A DNA stretch of 64,000 nt from Acidimicrobiales bacterium (GTDB lineage Bacteria; Actinomycetota; Acidimicrobiia; Acidimicrobiales; Acidimicrobilacustridaceae): contig JALOLR010000002.1 of NCBI GenBank assembly GCA_025455885.1, forward strand, positions 62,001-126,000, written 5' to 3'. Shown here piece by piece: positions 43,911 through 51,652 of this stretch. Below the pieces are notes generated by a model. That model did not search any database. It was not told the DNA's origin and saw nothing but the letters and a program-made list of their open reading frames with translations. The stretch's first letter is position 1, and every line of letters begins with the position of its first letter. The position numbers were made by a program, and so were the translations under genes.

Positions 43911-45542
43911 TCACCCGCCCGTGTCGGACGTCAACTCGACCGCCCGGCGGGTGAGGGCCTTGTAGTCGGCCTTGCCGTTGGCCGCCCGGTCGAGGGACGC
44001 CAGTGCGTGGACGCGCTTGGGGGCCTTGTAGCCGGCCAGGTGCTCCTTCACCTCGGCGATGACCGCCTGCTCGTCGAGCTCCGCCCCCGGGGAGAGCTCG
44101 ACCATCGCCACGACGACCTCGCCGAAGCGATCGTCGGGCACGCCGACGCAGACCGCGTCGACGACGTCGGGGTGGCCCTTGACCGCCTCCTCGACCTCCT
44201 CGGGGTACACCTTCTCGCCACCGGTGTTGATGCACACCGACCCGCGGCCGAGGAGGCGCAACGTGCCGTCGGCGTCGACGGTGGCGTAGTCACCGGGCAC
44301 CGACCAACGCGATCCCCCGAGATGGCGGAAGGTCGCCGCCGACTTCTCGGGGTCCTTGTGATAGCCGAGCGGCACCCGCCCCCGCATGGCGATCATCCCG
44401 ATCTCCCCGCTGCCGGGCACGACCTCGCGGCCGTCCTCGGTGAGCACCTTGGTGTCGTCGCCGAGGGTGAACGACGCCGTGCCGGCCCGGCCCCGCTCGC
44501 CGTCCGCGGACGCGACCGACAGCGCCATCCCGACCGCCTCGGAGGACCCCAGGGTGTCGACGCACAGGAGGCGGGGCGCATGGGCCAGGAGCCCCTGCTT
44601 CACCGGCGCCGACCACATGACCCCCGACGACGTCATCACCCGCAGCGAGGAGATGTCCCATCGCCCGGGCTCGGCGTCGAGCGCGGCGAGCAGCGGCTTG
44701 GCCATGGCGTCACCCACGATGGCGATGCTCTTGACCTGCTCGCGCTCGACGGTGTCGAGGATCTCGACGACCGGGAAGTGGCGATCGACCAGGGTGATCA
44801 CGGAACCGCCGCTGGACAGCGCCATGAAGGAGCTGAAGGCCCCGGTGCCGTGCATGAGGGGCGCCGCGGTCAGGTGGACCGGGCCCGGCTTCACCAGCGA
44901 GGCGGCGACGCCCTCCAGGCCGCCGTCGTCGGGGTGGCGCACCGCCGCCGAGGCGTTGAGCAGGGCGAACAGATCGTCCTGGCGCCACATGACGCCCTTC
45001 GGCAGACCCGTCGTGCCGCCCGTGTAGACGAGGTAGAGCTGGTCCGGGCTGCGCCCCCAGCGCGGGAGCGTCGGGCCGTCGTGAGGGGAGGACGCGACGA
45101 TCTCGTCCCAGTCGGTCGCCCAGGGCGGGCACGGCCCGCTCCCGTCGTCGACCCACACCCAGCGCCGCGGCCCGGGGAGCTCGGCGCGGACCCGGTCCAC
45201 CCGATCGGCGAACTCCCCGTGGAAGACCACGGTGCCGGCGTCGGCGTTGTCCCACAGGTAGGCGAGCTCGGACGGGGCGTAGCGGTAGTTCGTGTTGACC
45301 GGCGCCAGCCCGAGCTTGAACGCCGCGAAGACCGACACGAGGTACTCGGGGGAGGAGTAGAGGTACTGCGCCACGGTCTCCCCGGGCTCGGCCCCCTCCG
45401 CCAACAGCCACGCCGCGAGGGCGTCGGCCCGGCGGTCGAACTCACACCAGTCGAGACGCCGTCGGCCCTGCACCAGCGCGGGTGCCTCCGGCAGGGTGGC
45501 GGCGACCGTCTCCCACACGTCGGCGAAGTTCCATGCGGTCAT
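43911..45542 (-). CDS. Acyl-CoA synthetase (AMP-forming)
   Basis: 543-residue ANL ligase: P-loop [41 protein letters not shown] in the hinge region and the C-terminal catalytic Lys in AANGKADYKAL. The YTGGTTGLPKGVMWRQ pattern resembles the fatty-acid ligase at 61678-63351, to which it is clearly paralogous. Start taken at the ATG 45540-45542 (an ATG six codons earlier is also possible). It follows the PadR-family gene by 36 bases on the same strand, so may be under the same promoter. Substrate unknown. Confidence 0.9.
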   Translation of the reverse strand: MTAWNFADVWETVAATLPEAPALVQGRRRLDWCEFDRRADALAAWLLAEGAEPGETVAQYLYSSPEYLVSVFAAFKLGLAPVNTNYRYAPSELAYLWDNADAGTVVFHGEFADRVDRVRAELPGPRRWVWVDDGSGPCPPWATDWDEIVASSPHDGPTLPRWGRSPDQLYLVYTGGTTGLPKGVMWRQDDLFALLNASAAVRHPDDGGLEGVAASLVKPGPVHLTAAPLMHGTGAFSSFMALSSGGSVITLVDRHFPVVEILDTVEREQVKSIAIVGDAMAKPLLAALDAEPGRWDISSLRVMTSSGVMWSAPVKQGLLAHAPRLLCVDTLGSSEAVGMALSVASADGERGRAGTASFTLGDDTKVLTEDGREVVPGSGEIGMIAMRGRVPLGYHKDPEKSAATFRHLGGSRWSVPGDYATVDADGTLRLLGRGSVCINTGGEKVYPEEVEEAVKGHPDVVDAVCVGVPDDRFGEVVVAMVELSPGAELDEQAVIAEVKEHLAGYKAPKRVHALASLDRAANGKADYKALTRRAVELTSDTGG

Positions 45543-45578
45543 GGACGACGATCGTGACACACGGGCGCGAACGGCCGG

Positions 45579-46121
45579 TCACCCCGGACCGGGCCGTCCG
45601 CCCCGCCGAGGCGCCTCCGCGGCGCGGGCCCTCACGAGGAAGCGCTCGACGGCCTCGGCCTGCTCGGCCCTCCAACGGGCCACCAGGTCGTCGCCGCCCC
45701 GCGAGACGGCCTCGATCACCGGGGCCAGCCGCTCACGCTGACGCTCGAGCAGGTCGGCGTTGCCGAGGCCGCGCCGGCGACGGAGCTCGAGCTTCAACAA
45801 CAGCTCCGTGCGCACGTCGCGGAGGTGAGCGACCGGCTCCTCGAGCCAGCGGGCGTCGCTCCGGCGGCCGGCGGCGGTCGGCGCCAGGAGCGTGCGGGTC
45901 CGGCCGCCGCCGGGCGCCGTGCCTCGGCGCCGGAGGTGGCCGTCGTCGACCGACCGGTCGATCGCCCGGTAGACGAGCGGTCGACTGAGCGACCAGATCC
46001 GTCCGACCTCCCCGCCGGGGGCGAGCGCCGTGCCGACCGCCCAACCGTGCTCGATCCCCTCGACCACCAAGGCCAGGCACACGGGCTGGGCGAGGTCGGC
46101 GTCCGTGGGCTTGCGGGGCAC
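45579..46121 (-). CDS. PadR-family transcriptional regulator
   Basis: 180 residues: winged helix (LAQPVCLALVVEGIEHGWAV, then SRPLVYRAIDRSVDDGHLRR with the basic wing GGGRTRTLLAPTAAG) followed by a C-terminal helical dimerisation region rich in Arg/Leu (LLLKLELRRRRGLG). The GTG at 46119-46121 is chosen because a promoter with TACGAT lies six bases upstream; an in-frame GTG at 46140-46142 would overlap that promoter. It is divergent from modABC, so control of molybdate uptake is a likely role; an effect on the CoA ligase gene behind it is also possible. Confidence 0.82.
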   Translation of the reverse strand: MPRKPTDADLAQPVCLALVVEGIEHGWAVGTALAPGGEVGRIWSLSRPLVYRAIDRSVDDGHLRRRGTAPGGGRTRTLLAPTAAGRRSDARWLEEPVAHLRDVRTELLLKLELRRRRGLGNADLLERQRERLAPVIEAVSRGGDDLVARWRAEQAEAVERFLVRARAAEAPRRGGRPGPG

Positions 46122-46127
46122 CGGGCG

Positions 46128-46156
46128 ATCGTACCGGGCCACGGCGCAGTAGTCAG
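46128..46156 (-). promoter_or_regulatory. Promoter of the PadR gene
   Basis: On the minus strand: -35 CTGACT (46151-46156), 17-base spacer, -10 TACGAT (46128-46133), then six bases to the GTG at 46121. Each hexamer matches the consensus at four of six positions. A leaderless transcript is predicted. Confidence 0.5.
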
Positions 46157-46167
46157 AAGTTGACTAC
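46149..46167. promoter_or_regulatory. Inverted repeat, likely operator shared by padR and modA promoters
   Basis: Perfect seven-base arms GTAGTCA/TGACTAC with a five-base spacer. It covers the -35 of the PadR gene on one side and overlaps the -10 of modA on the other. A dimeric regulator bound here would block both promoters; PadR, encoded next door, is the obvious candidate but the site is not the common PadR ATGT/ACAT type. Confidence 0.55.
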
Positions 46168-46170
46168 AGT
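46165..46170 (+). promoter_or_regulatory. Putative leaderless -10 (TACAGT) of modA
   Basis: TACAGT followed by six bases and the modA ATG at 46177. No good -35 at the standard distance. Its first three bases are inside the shared inverted repeat. Confidence 0.4.
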
Positions 46171-46176
46171 CGGATC

Positions 46177-46971
46177 ATGCGGACCCGAGGCCTCCCCGTG
46201 CTGTTCGTCGCCCTGGCCGCGCTCCTGGTGGCCGTCGGATGCGGGGGCTCGGACACGACGGCGACCGCCCCGGCGACCGGACCGACGGCGCTCGCGGGCG
46301 GCGAGGTCACGGTGCTCGCCGCCGCGTCGCTGACCGACGTGATCGGGACCGTCGCCGCCGGGTTCGAGGCCGCCAACGCCGGTGTGACGGTGGCGGCCTC
46401 GTTCGCGGCGTCCTCCGCCCTGACCGCCCAGATCCGCGAGGGCGCCCCGGCCGACGTGTTCGCGTCGGCGGACGAGGCGACGATGGACGCGCTGGCGGGC
46501 GAGGGCCTCCTGTCCGGGTCGCCCGTCGTGTTCGCCCGCAACCGGATCGCCATCGCCGTCGCCCCCGGCAACCCGCTCGGGATCACCGGGCTGGCCGACC
46601 TCGCCGCACCCGGCGTCGTGTACGTCGCCGCCGGGCCCGCCGTCCCCATCACGAGGTACGCCGACGAGGCGCTGGCCGACGCCGAGGTCACCGTCCGGCC
46701 CGTGAGCCAGGAGGCCGACGTGCGGGCGGTGCTCGCCAAGGTGGCCGCCGGCGAGGCCGACGCCGGGATCGTGTACAGCACCGACGTGGCCGCGTCCGAG
46801 GGAGCCGTGACCGGCGTCGAGCTCACCGAGGTGGGCATCGTGGCGACCTACCCCGCCGCCGCGCTGCGCGAGGCGTCGCGACCCGACCTGGCCGATGCTT
46901 TCGTGGCGTTCCTCGCCGGCCCCGTGGGTCAGCGGGCCCTCGCGGACGCCGGCTTCGCCCCTCCCGGGTGA
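46177..46971 (+). CDS. modA: Molybdate ABC transporter substrate-binding lipoprotein ModA
   Basis: 264-residue lipoprotein (lipobox LLVAVGC, Cys 21) with the ModA signature: VLAAASLTDVIGTVAAGFEA near the N-terminus, FAASSALTAQIREGAPADVF, and ADAGIVYSTDV. It captures molybdate (or tungstate) outside the cell and delivers it to ModB. No Shine-Dalgarno; the ATG appears to begin the mRNA. First of three coupled genes: its stop overlaps modB (GTGA). Confidence 0.92.
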   Translation: MRTRGLPVLFVALAALLVAVGCGGSDTTATAPATGPTALAGGEVTVLAAASLTDVIGTVAAGFEAANAGVTVAASFAASSALTAQIREGAPADVFASADEATMDALAGEGLLSGSPVVFARNRIAIAVAPGNPLGITGLADLAAPGVVYVAAGPAVPITRYADEALADAEVTVRPVSQEADVRAVLAKVAAGEADAGIVYSTDVAASEGAVTGVELTEVGIVATYPAAALREASRPDLADAFVAFLAGPVGQRALADAGFAPPG

Positions 46972-47789
46972 CCCGCCGCCCCCGCGTCCGGCGGGTCCCG
47001 CTCCCGGTGGCGGTGCTGGCCACGGTGGCGTCGGTGTTCTTCGCGCTGCCCATCGTGGGCCTCGTCGCTCGCGCCCCGTGGGGCGACGCCTGGGCGATCC
47101 TCACGGCCCCCGACACCCTCACCGCTCTGCGCCTCTCGCTCTGGACCTCGGGCTGGTCCACCGTCCTGTCGCTCGTCTTCGGCGTCCCCCTGGCGTGGGT
47201 GCTGGCCCGCAGCACCGTCCCCGGCCGCGCCGGCCTGCGAGCGCTCTCCACGCTCTCGATGGTGCTCCCGCCGGTGGTGGCCGGCGTCGCCCTCTTCGCC
47301 GCCCTCGGTCGACGCGGCATCGTCGGCCAGCACCTCTACGACTGGTTCGGCATCCGGCTTCCGTTCAGCACCGCCGGGGTGGTGCTGGCCCAGACGTTCG
47401 TGGCCATGCCGTTCCTCGTCATCACGGTGGACGCCGCGCTCCGCCAGGCCGGCACCGAGGCCGAGGAGGCCGCCCGGACGCTCGGCGGCGGTCCCTGGTA
47501 CACCTTCCGCCGAGTGACCCTGCCGACCATCCGCCCGGCGCTCGTGGCCGGGGCGGTGCTGGCATGGGCCCGGGCGCTCGGCGAGTTCGGCGCCACGATC
47601 ACCTTCGCCGGCAGCTTCCCGGGCACCACCCAGACGCTCCCGCTGGCCGTGTACCAGGCGCTGGAGACCGACCCCGGCCAGGCCGTCCTCGTGGCGCTGC
47701 TGATGGTGGCCATCTCGTTCACGGTGCTGGTGTCCCTGCGCCACCGCTGGCTCGGCGGAGGGCTCGCCCCCGGCGGGACCAGAGCGTGA
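46968..47789 (+). CDS. modB: Molybdate ABC transporter permease ModB
   Basis: 273-residue permease with about six membrane helices and the ABC cytoplasmic loop EEAARTLGGGPWYTFRRVTLP (EAA motif), followed by GEFGATITFAGSFPGTTQTL, which is characteristic of ModB. The GTG start overlaps the modA stop; the stop overlaps modC. Works as a homodimer with ModC. Confidence 0.93.
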   Translation: MTRRPRVRRVPLPVAVLATVASVFFALPIVGLVARAPWGDAWAILTAPDTLTALRLSLWTSGWSTVLSLVFGVPLAWVLARSTVPGRAGLRALSTLSMVLPPVVAGVALFAALGRRGIVGQHLYDWFGIRLPFSTAGVVLAQTFVAMPFLVITVDAALRQAGTEAEEAARTLGGGPWYTFRRVTLPTIRPALVAGAVLAWARALGEFGATITFAGSFPGTTQTLPLAVYQALETDPGQAVLVALLMVAISFTVLVSLRHRWLGGGLAPGGTRA

Positions 47790-48856
47790 ACAGCGGGCTC
47801 GTCGCCGACGGCGGCCTCCGCGTCGGCACGCTCGACCTGCACGCCGCGATCGGCGTCCGCCCGGGCGAGGTCGTGGCCCTCCTCGGCCCCAACGGCGCCG
47901 GCAAGACGACGCTCCTGCGGGTGCTCGCCGGGCTCCTCCCTCTCGATCGCGGGCGCGTCACCCTCGACGACGAGGTGCTCGACGACCCGCTGATCGGCCG
48001 GTTCGTCGCGCCGGAACGCCGGCGCCTCGGCGTGGTCCTCCAGCACCTGGCGCTGTTCGAGCACCTCGACGTCCTGGAGAACGTGGCGTTCGGCCTGAGG
48101 GCCACGGGGATCCGCCGGGGCGAGGCGCGTCGCCGCGCCCGGGAGTGGCTCGACGTCGTGGGTCTCGCCGAGCGCGGCGGGGAGCGGCCCGGGGTCCTGT
48201 CGGGCGGCCAGCGCCAGCGGGTGGCGCTGGCCCGCGCCCTCGCCGCCGAACCCCGGGCGCTGCTCCTGGACGAACCCCTCGCCGCACTCGACGCCTCCAC
48301 CCGTGTCGACGTGCGCATCGACCTGCGCCGCCACCTCGACGAGACCGGACTGGCGACGCTCCTCGTCACCCACGACCCCGTCGACGCCCACGTGCTGGCC
48401 GACAGGGTGGTCGTGCTCGAGGACGGCCGGGTCGTGCAGGAGGGCGCCCTCGCCGACCTCGGCGCCCACCCGGCCACCGACTACGTGGCCGATCTCGCCG
48501 GCGTCAACCTGGTGACGGGCGTGCTCGACGGCGACGTGCTCGTCACCCCCGAGGGCGTCCTGGTGCACGGCATCCGGTCCGACACGACGCCCGTCGGCGG
48601 ACCCGGGCTGGCCGCGCTCGAACCGCGCGCCATCGCCCTCTACCGGGAGCCCCCGACCGGCAGCCCCCGCAACTGCTGGCCGACGCGCATCGCCGGGATC
48701 CAGGTCTTCCACGACCGCGCCCGGGTCCGCCTCGACGGTCCTCCCGCCACGACGGCGGAGATCACCGCGGGCGCGCTGGCCGAGCTGGCCCTGGCGCCGG
48801 GCGACGGCGTGTTCGCCGTGGCCAAGGCCACGGAGGTGCGGCTGTACCCGGGTTAG
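47786..48856 (+). CDS. modC: Molybdate ABC transporter ATP-binding protein ModC
   Basis: 356-residue ATPase: Walker A GPNGAGKTT, Q-loop QHLALFEHL, signature LSGGQRQRVALARAL, Walker B LLLDEPLAALD, H-loop THD. The C-terminal extension after about residue 235 has a TOBE/Mop-like domain (the last 50 residues, TAEITAGALAELALAPGDGV...) that can bind molybdate and regulate transport. GTG overlaps modB. The stop overlaps the convergent amidohydrolase stop. Confidence 0.93.
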   Translation: MNSGLVADGGLRVGTLDLHAAIGVRPGEVVALLGPNGAGKTTLLRVLAGLLPLDRGRVTLDDEVLDDPLIGRFVAPERRRLGVVLQHLALFEHLDVLENVAFGLRATGIRRGEARRRAREWLDVVGLAERGGERPGVLSGGQRQRVALARALAAEPRALLLDEPLAALDASTRVDVRIDLRRHLDETGLATLLVTHDPVDAHVLADRVVVLEDGRVVQEGALADLGAHPATDYVADLAGVNLVTGVLDGDVLVTPEGVLVHGIRSDTTPVGGPGLAALEPRAIALYREPPTGSPRNCWPTRIAGIQVFHDRARVRLDGPPATTAEITAGALAELALAPGDGVFAVAKATEVRLYPG

Positions 48857-50052
48857 GCGTGCGAGGCGGGGCGGCGCTCGTTCAGGCCGTCGGTGTTGTC
48901 GTGCATGATCATGCGCTGCACCTCGAGCGAGAAGTTCTTGAGCTCGTCGACGTAGTCGAGCGGCTCGGGCATGCCCTCGATGTGGGGCCAGTCCGACCCG
49001 AAGATGATGCGGTCGGCACCCATGAGCTCGACCAGCTCGTGCACGTCGTCCTCCCAGAACGGGTTGATCCAGACGTGCTCGCGGAAGGTCTCCGAGGGCA
49101 GCTCGGGGAACCAGCCCGGCATCTTGGCGTGGGTCACGTCGAGCTTCTTCAGCAACGCCCTCAGGAAACCCGAGCCGTTCTCGACCGACGCCACCCGCAC
49201 GTTGGGGAAGCGCTCGAAGAGCTTGTCGCAGACCAGTGCGGCGAGGAAGTCCTCGATCGGCCGGTCGAACATCGTCGCCATCTTGATGGGCTGCGGGCGG
49301 TTGCCGCTGTTGAAGTTGGCCGAGAACCCGGTGTCCTCGGCATAGCCGTTGGAGGAGTAGCCGCTGTCCCCGGCGTGGGCCACGACGGTGATGCCCGCCT
49401 CGTTGACCCGGGCCCAGAAGGGGTCGAACATCGGGTCGGCCGGCGAGCGGGGCCCGTCGACGGTGGTGGGGGCGGCGGGCCGCATCACGATGGTGCGCAC
49501 GTCGCGGTCCAGCGCCCACTCGAGCTCGGCGACCGCCCAGTCGACGTCGACCAACGAGAAGTAGGGCGCCCCGAAGATCCGGTCCCGGTACGCGAAGCCC
49601 CAGTCCTCCTCCAGCCATCGGTTGAAGGCGGTGAAGACCATCTGCACGGCGACCGGGTCGTGCTTGAGGAGCTCCTCGTAGATCATGCCGAGCGTGGGGA
49701 AGAGCCAGCACTTCTCGAGGCCGTGCTCGTCGAGGGTGGCGATGCGGGCGTCGCGGTCGCGGTACGCGGGGCGGATCGGCTCACGCTGCTTCATGAGCTC
49801 GAGCGGGGACTCGCCGCTCGGGTTGCCCCGGAAGTAGTCCTTCAGGATCCCGGGAGGCGACACCGGGTCGAACGTGGGGTTCACGACCGCCCGGCAGACC
49901 TTGCCGGCGATGACGTGGTACTTGCGGCCGTTGATCTCGCACCACTCGATGGTGCGGGGCCCGGTGCGGGGATCGAGGTGCCGGGTGAAGGCGTCGAGCG
50001 CCTCGTAGTAGTGGTTGTCGGCGTCGAAGCAGGGGTACGCGGGGGCGGTCAT
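48853..50052 (-). CDS. Amidohydrolase-2 family protein
   Basis: 399-residue TIM-barrel metal-dependent hydrolase or decarboxylase. The usual DXHXH opening is replaced by DADNHYYE, typical of a subgroup common in actinobacteria. Metal-site regions follow: VVAHAGDSGY, ENGSGFLRALLKKLD and the Asp of IIFGSDWPHIEGM. No signal peptide. It is preceded by PaaX and by a promoter predicted inside the paaX end, and it converges on modC. Possible substrates are aromatic or cyclic acids; no certainty. Confidence 0.85.
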   Translation of the reverse strand: MTAPAYPCFDADNHYYEALDAFTRHLDPRTGPRTIEWCEINGRKYHVIAGKVCRAVVNPTFDPVSPPGILKDYFRGNPSGESPLELMKQREPIRPAYRDRDARIATLDEHGLEKCWLFPTLGMIYEELLKHDPVAVQMVFTAFNRWLEEDWGFAYRDRIFGAPYFSLVDVDWAVAELEWALDRDVRTIVMRPAAPTTVDGPRSPADPMFDPFWARVNEAGITVVAHAGDSGYSSNGYAEDTGFSANFNSGNRPQPIKMATMFDRPIEDFLAALVCDKLFERFPNVRVASVENGSGFLRALLKKLDVTHAKMPGWFPELPSETFREHVWINPFWEDDVHELVELMGADRIIFGSDWPHIEGMPEPLDYVDELKNFSLEVQRMIMHDNTDGLNERRPASHA

Positions 50053-50058
50053 GTCACC

Positions 50059-50088
50059 AACCTACTACGCAACGGGCCGCTCCGACAA
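50059..50088 (-). promoter_or_regulatory. Leaderless promoter of the amidohydrolase gene
   Basis: Minus strand: TTGTCG (50083-50088), 18-base spacer, TAGGTT (50059-50064), then six bases to the ATG at 50050-50052. The -35 lies inside the last paaX codons. This gives the amidohydrolase its own start, separate from paaX. Confidence 0.48.
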
Positions 50089-50100
50089 GGTTGTGTAGTA
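50063..50100. promoter_or_regulatory. Inverted repeat around the amidohydrolase -35
   Basis: Arms TACTACGCAAC (50063-50073) and GTTGTGTAGTA (50090-50100) pair at 10 of 11 positions with 16 bases between. The left arm overlaps the -10 and the right arm sits just upstream of the -35. Likely an operator; PaaX is encoded across it, so autogenous or local control by PaaX is plausible but unproven. As RNA it could also fold at the paaX 3' end. Confidence 0.5.
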
Positions 50101-50928
50101 CGTCTCGGAGGCCTCGGACCAGCGCGCCTGGAGTTCGGTGAAGCGGGCCTTGGCCCTCGCGCCCGCCCAGTCGGCGGGCAGGAGGGTCGAGGGCAGCGCC
50201 GGGTCGATGCTGAGCAGGTGGCGCCACTCGTGGGCGAGACGGGTGCGCAACGCGAACGCCTCGCGGTCGTCGACCGGCTCGGCGTCGGCGAAGTCGGCGA
50301 GGAACCGTTCGTGGGCCCGAGCCGCCCCCTCGAGGTCCCAGGCACCGGCGACGACCTCGGCGGGCGTCGCCGAACCCGCGGTCGGCGCGGCGGTGAAGAA
50401 GACGGCTCCCGCCTCGAGGCCGAGCTCGCCGAGCACGACCCGGGCACCCGCCTCGGCACGAAGGTCGGCCGACACCCAGAGGCTCGGCCCGAGCGACCCG
50501 AAGCCCTCGAAGTCGAGGCCCGAGGCGAGCCGGTCGCGGCGGAGGCGGTCGGGCGGGGGGCCGGTCAGGCTCACCAACAGGAAGTGGCCGTCCCATTCGC
50601 GGTCGGGCAGGAGGGAGCGGGCGAGCCGATCGCGGGCGGACTGGAGCAGGCGCCGCCCGGCGGGCGACAGGGACCAGCGCGTGTACCGCCCGACCGATTC
50701 GCCGACCAGCCACCCGTCGGCGGCCGTCCGGTTGACCGCCTGGCGGGCCGCCCGCTCCTCGACCCCGAGGGCCTCGAGCGCACCGACGAGCGTGGACGTC
50801 CAGACGTCGACGCCCCGCGGCATGACGTACTGCCCGAGGATGCCCACGAGCAGCGACCGGGCGCTCGGCCCACCGTCGGCGCGACGGCGCGTGGGCGTCA
50901 CCACCACGTCGGAGCCGGAACCGGTCAT
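50065..50928 (-). CDS. PaaX-family transcriptional regulator
   Basis: 287 residues. An N-terminal winged-helix region (SARSLLVGILGQYVMPRG, EALGVEERAARQAVNRTAA, LVGESVGRYTRWSLSP) and a C-terminal PaaX domain (EWDGHFLLVSL, LGPSLWVSADLR). PaaX proteins repress phenylacetyl-CoA and related aromatic pathways and are released by acyl-CoA ligands. ATG at 50926-50928; upstream frame-matched codons belong to the divergent methyltransferase region. TACGAT sits eight bases upstream. Possible targets are the amidohydrolase and the acyl-CoA gene cluster to its right. Confidence 0.85.
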   Translation of the reverse strand: MTGSGSDVVVTPTRRRADGGPSARSLLVGILGQYVMPRGVDVWTSTLVGALEALGVEERAARQAVNRTAADGWLVGESVGRYTRWSLSPAGRRLLQSARDRLARSLLPDREWDGHFLLVSLTGPPPDRLRRDRLASGLDFEGFGSLGPSLWVSADLRAEAGARVVLGELGLEAGAVFFTAAPTAGSATPAEVVAGAWDLEGAARAHERFLADFADAEPVDDREAFALRTRLAHEWRHLLSIDPALPSTLLPADWAGARAKARFTELQARWSEASETYYTTLSERPVA

Positions 50929-50936
50929 GGGCGCCG

Positions 50937-50942
50937 ATCGTA
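50937..50942 (-). promoter_or_regulatory. Putative -10 (TACGAT) of the paaX-type gene
   Basis: TACGAT followed by eight bases and the ATG on the minus strand. Confidence 0.36.
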
Positions 50943-51010
50943 GGGCGCGCCGCACGCGGCGACGTCCGACCGGCGTGCCTCCCTCGGCGTCGGCGAGCGA
51001 CACTGGGAAG

Positions 51011-51652
51011 ATGGACGACGGCAGCGACGAGCGGGACCCCGACCCCGAACGGGGCCCCGGCCGGCCGGCGGCGGAGTGGGCCCGCTGGCGTGCAGAGGTG
51101 GACCTCGACGAGTACGACACCCGCTGGGAGCGCCTCGCGGCGAGCGGCGTCGATCCCCACGGAGAGGTCGACCTCGTGGTGCGCTACCGGCCCCGGCGCG
51201 TGCTCGACGCCGGGTGCGGCACCGGCCGAGTGGCCATCGAGCTCGACCGCCGGGGGATCGAGGTCACCGGCGTGGACCTCGACCCGGACCTCCTGGCCAG
51301 GGCCCGCGCACGCGCCCCCTCGCTGCGGTGGATGGAGGCCGACCTCGCCGCACTCGACGACGTCGAGCTCGGCGGCGCCTTCGACGTGGTGGTGGCAGCG
51401 GGGAACGTCATCGGCTTCGTCGACGCCGACCGCCGGACCGCCGTCGTGCACGCCTGCGCCCGACGCCTCGCGCCGGGCGGCCGCCTCGTCGCCGGCTTCC
51501 AGCTACGGCCCGACTGGCCGACGCTGCAGGCGTACGACGCGTGGTGCACCGAGGGCGGGCTCGTCCTCGAGGACCGTTGGTCGACCTGGGACCGACGACC
51601 GATCGGACCCGACCCGGACTACGCGGTGTCGGTCCACCGCAGGGACGGCTGA
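51011..51652 (+). CDS. Class I SAM-dependent methyltransferase
   Basis: 213 residues. SAM-binding motif I VLDAGCGTGRVAIELDRRG, motif II VTGVDLDPDLLARARAR, and the post-motif GAFDVVVAAGNVIGF. The N-terminal 45 residues include acidic and Trp-rich sequence (EWARWRAEVDLDEYDTRWERL) that is usual for small-molecule methyltransferases of the UbiE/COQ5-like type. The ATG follows GGGAAG. The 3' end overlaps the convergent enoyl-CoA hydratase gene by 34 bases. Substrate unknown. Confidence 0.85.
   Translation: MDDGSDERDPDPERGPGRPAAEWARWRAEVDLDEYDTRWERLAASGVDPHGEVDLVVRYRPRRVLDAGCGTGRVAIELDRRGIEVTGVDLDPDLLARARARAPSLRWMEADLAALDDVELGGAFDVVVAAGNVIGFVDADRRTAVVHACARRLAPGGRLVAGFQLRPDWPTLQAYDAWCTEGGLVLEDRWSTWDRRPIGPDPDYAVSVHRRDG

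Noticed and set aside
46160-46165. TTGACT as a -35 for modA
   Set aside because: A -10 at 17 bases downstream would fall inside the modA coding region after its start codon. TACAGT at six bases from the ATG is a better -10, without a clear -35.
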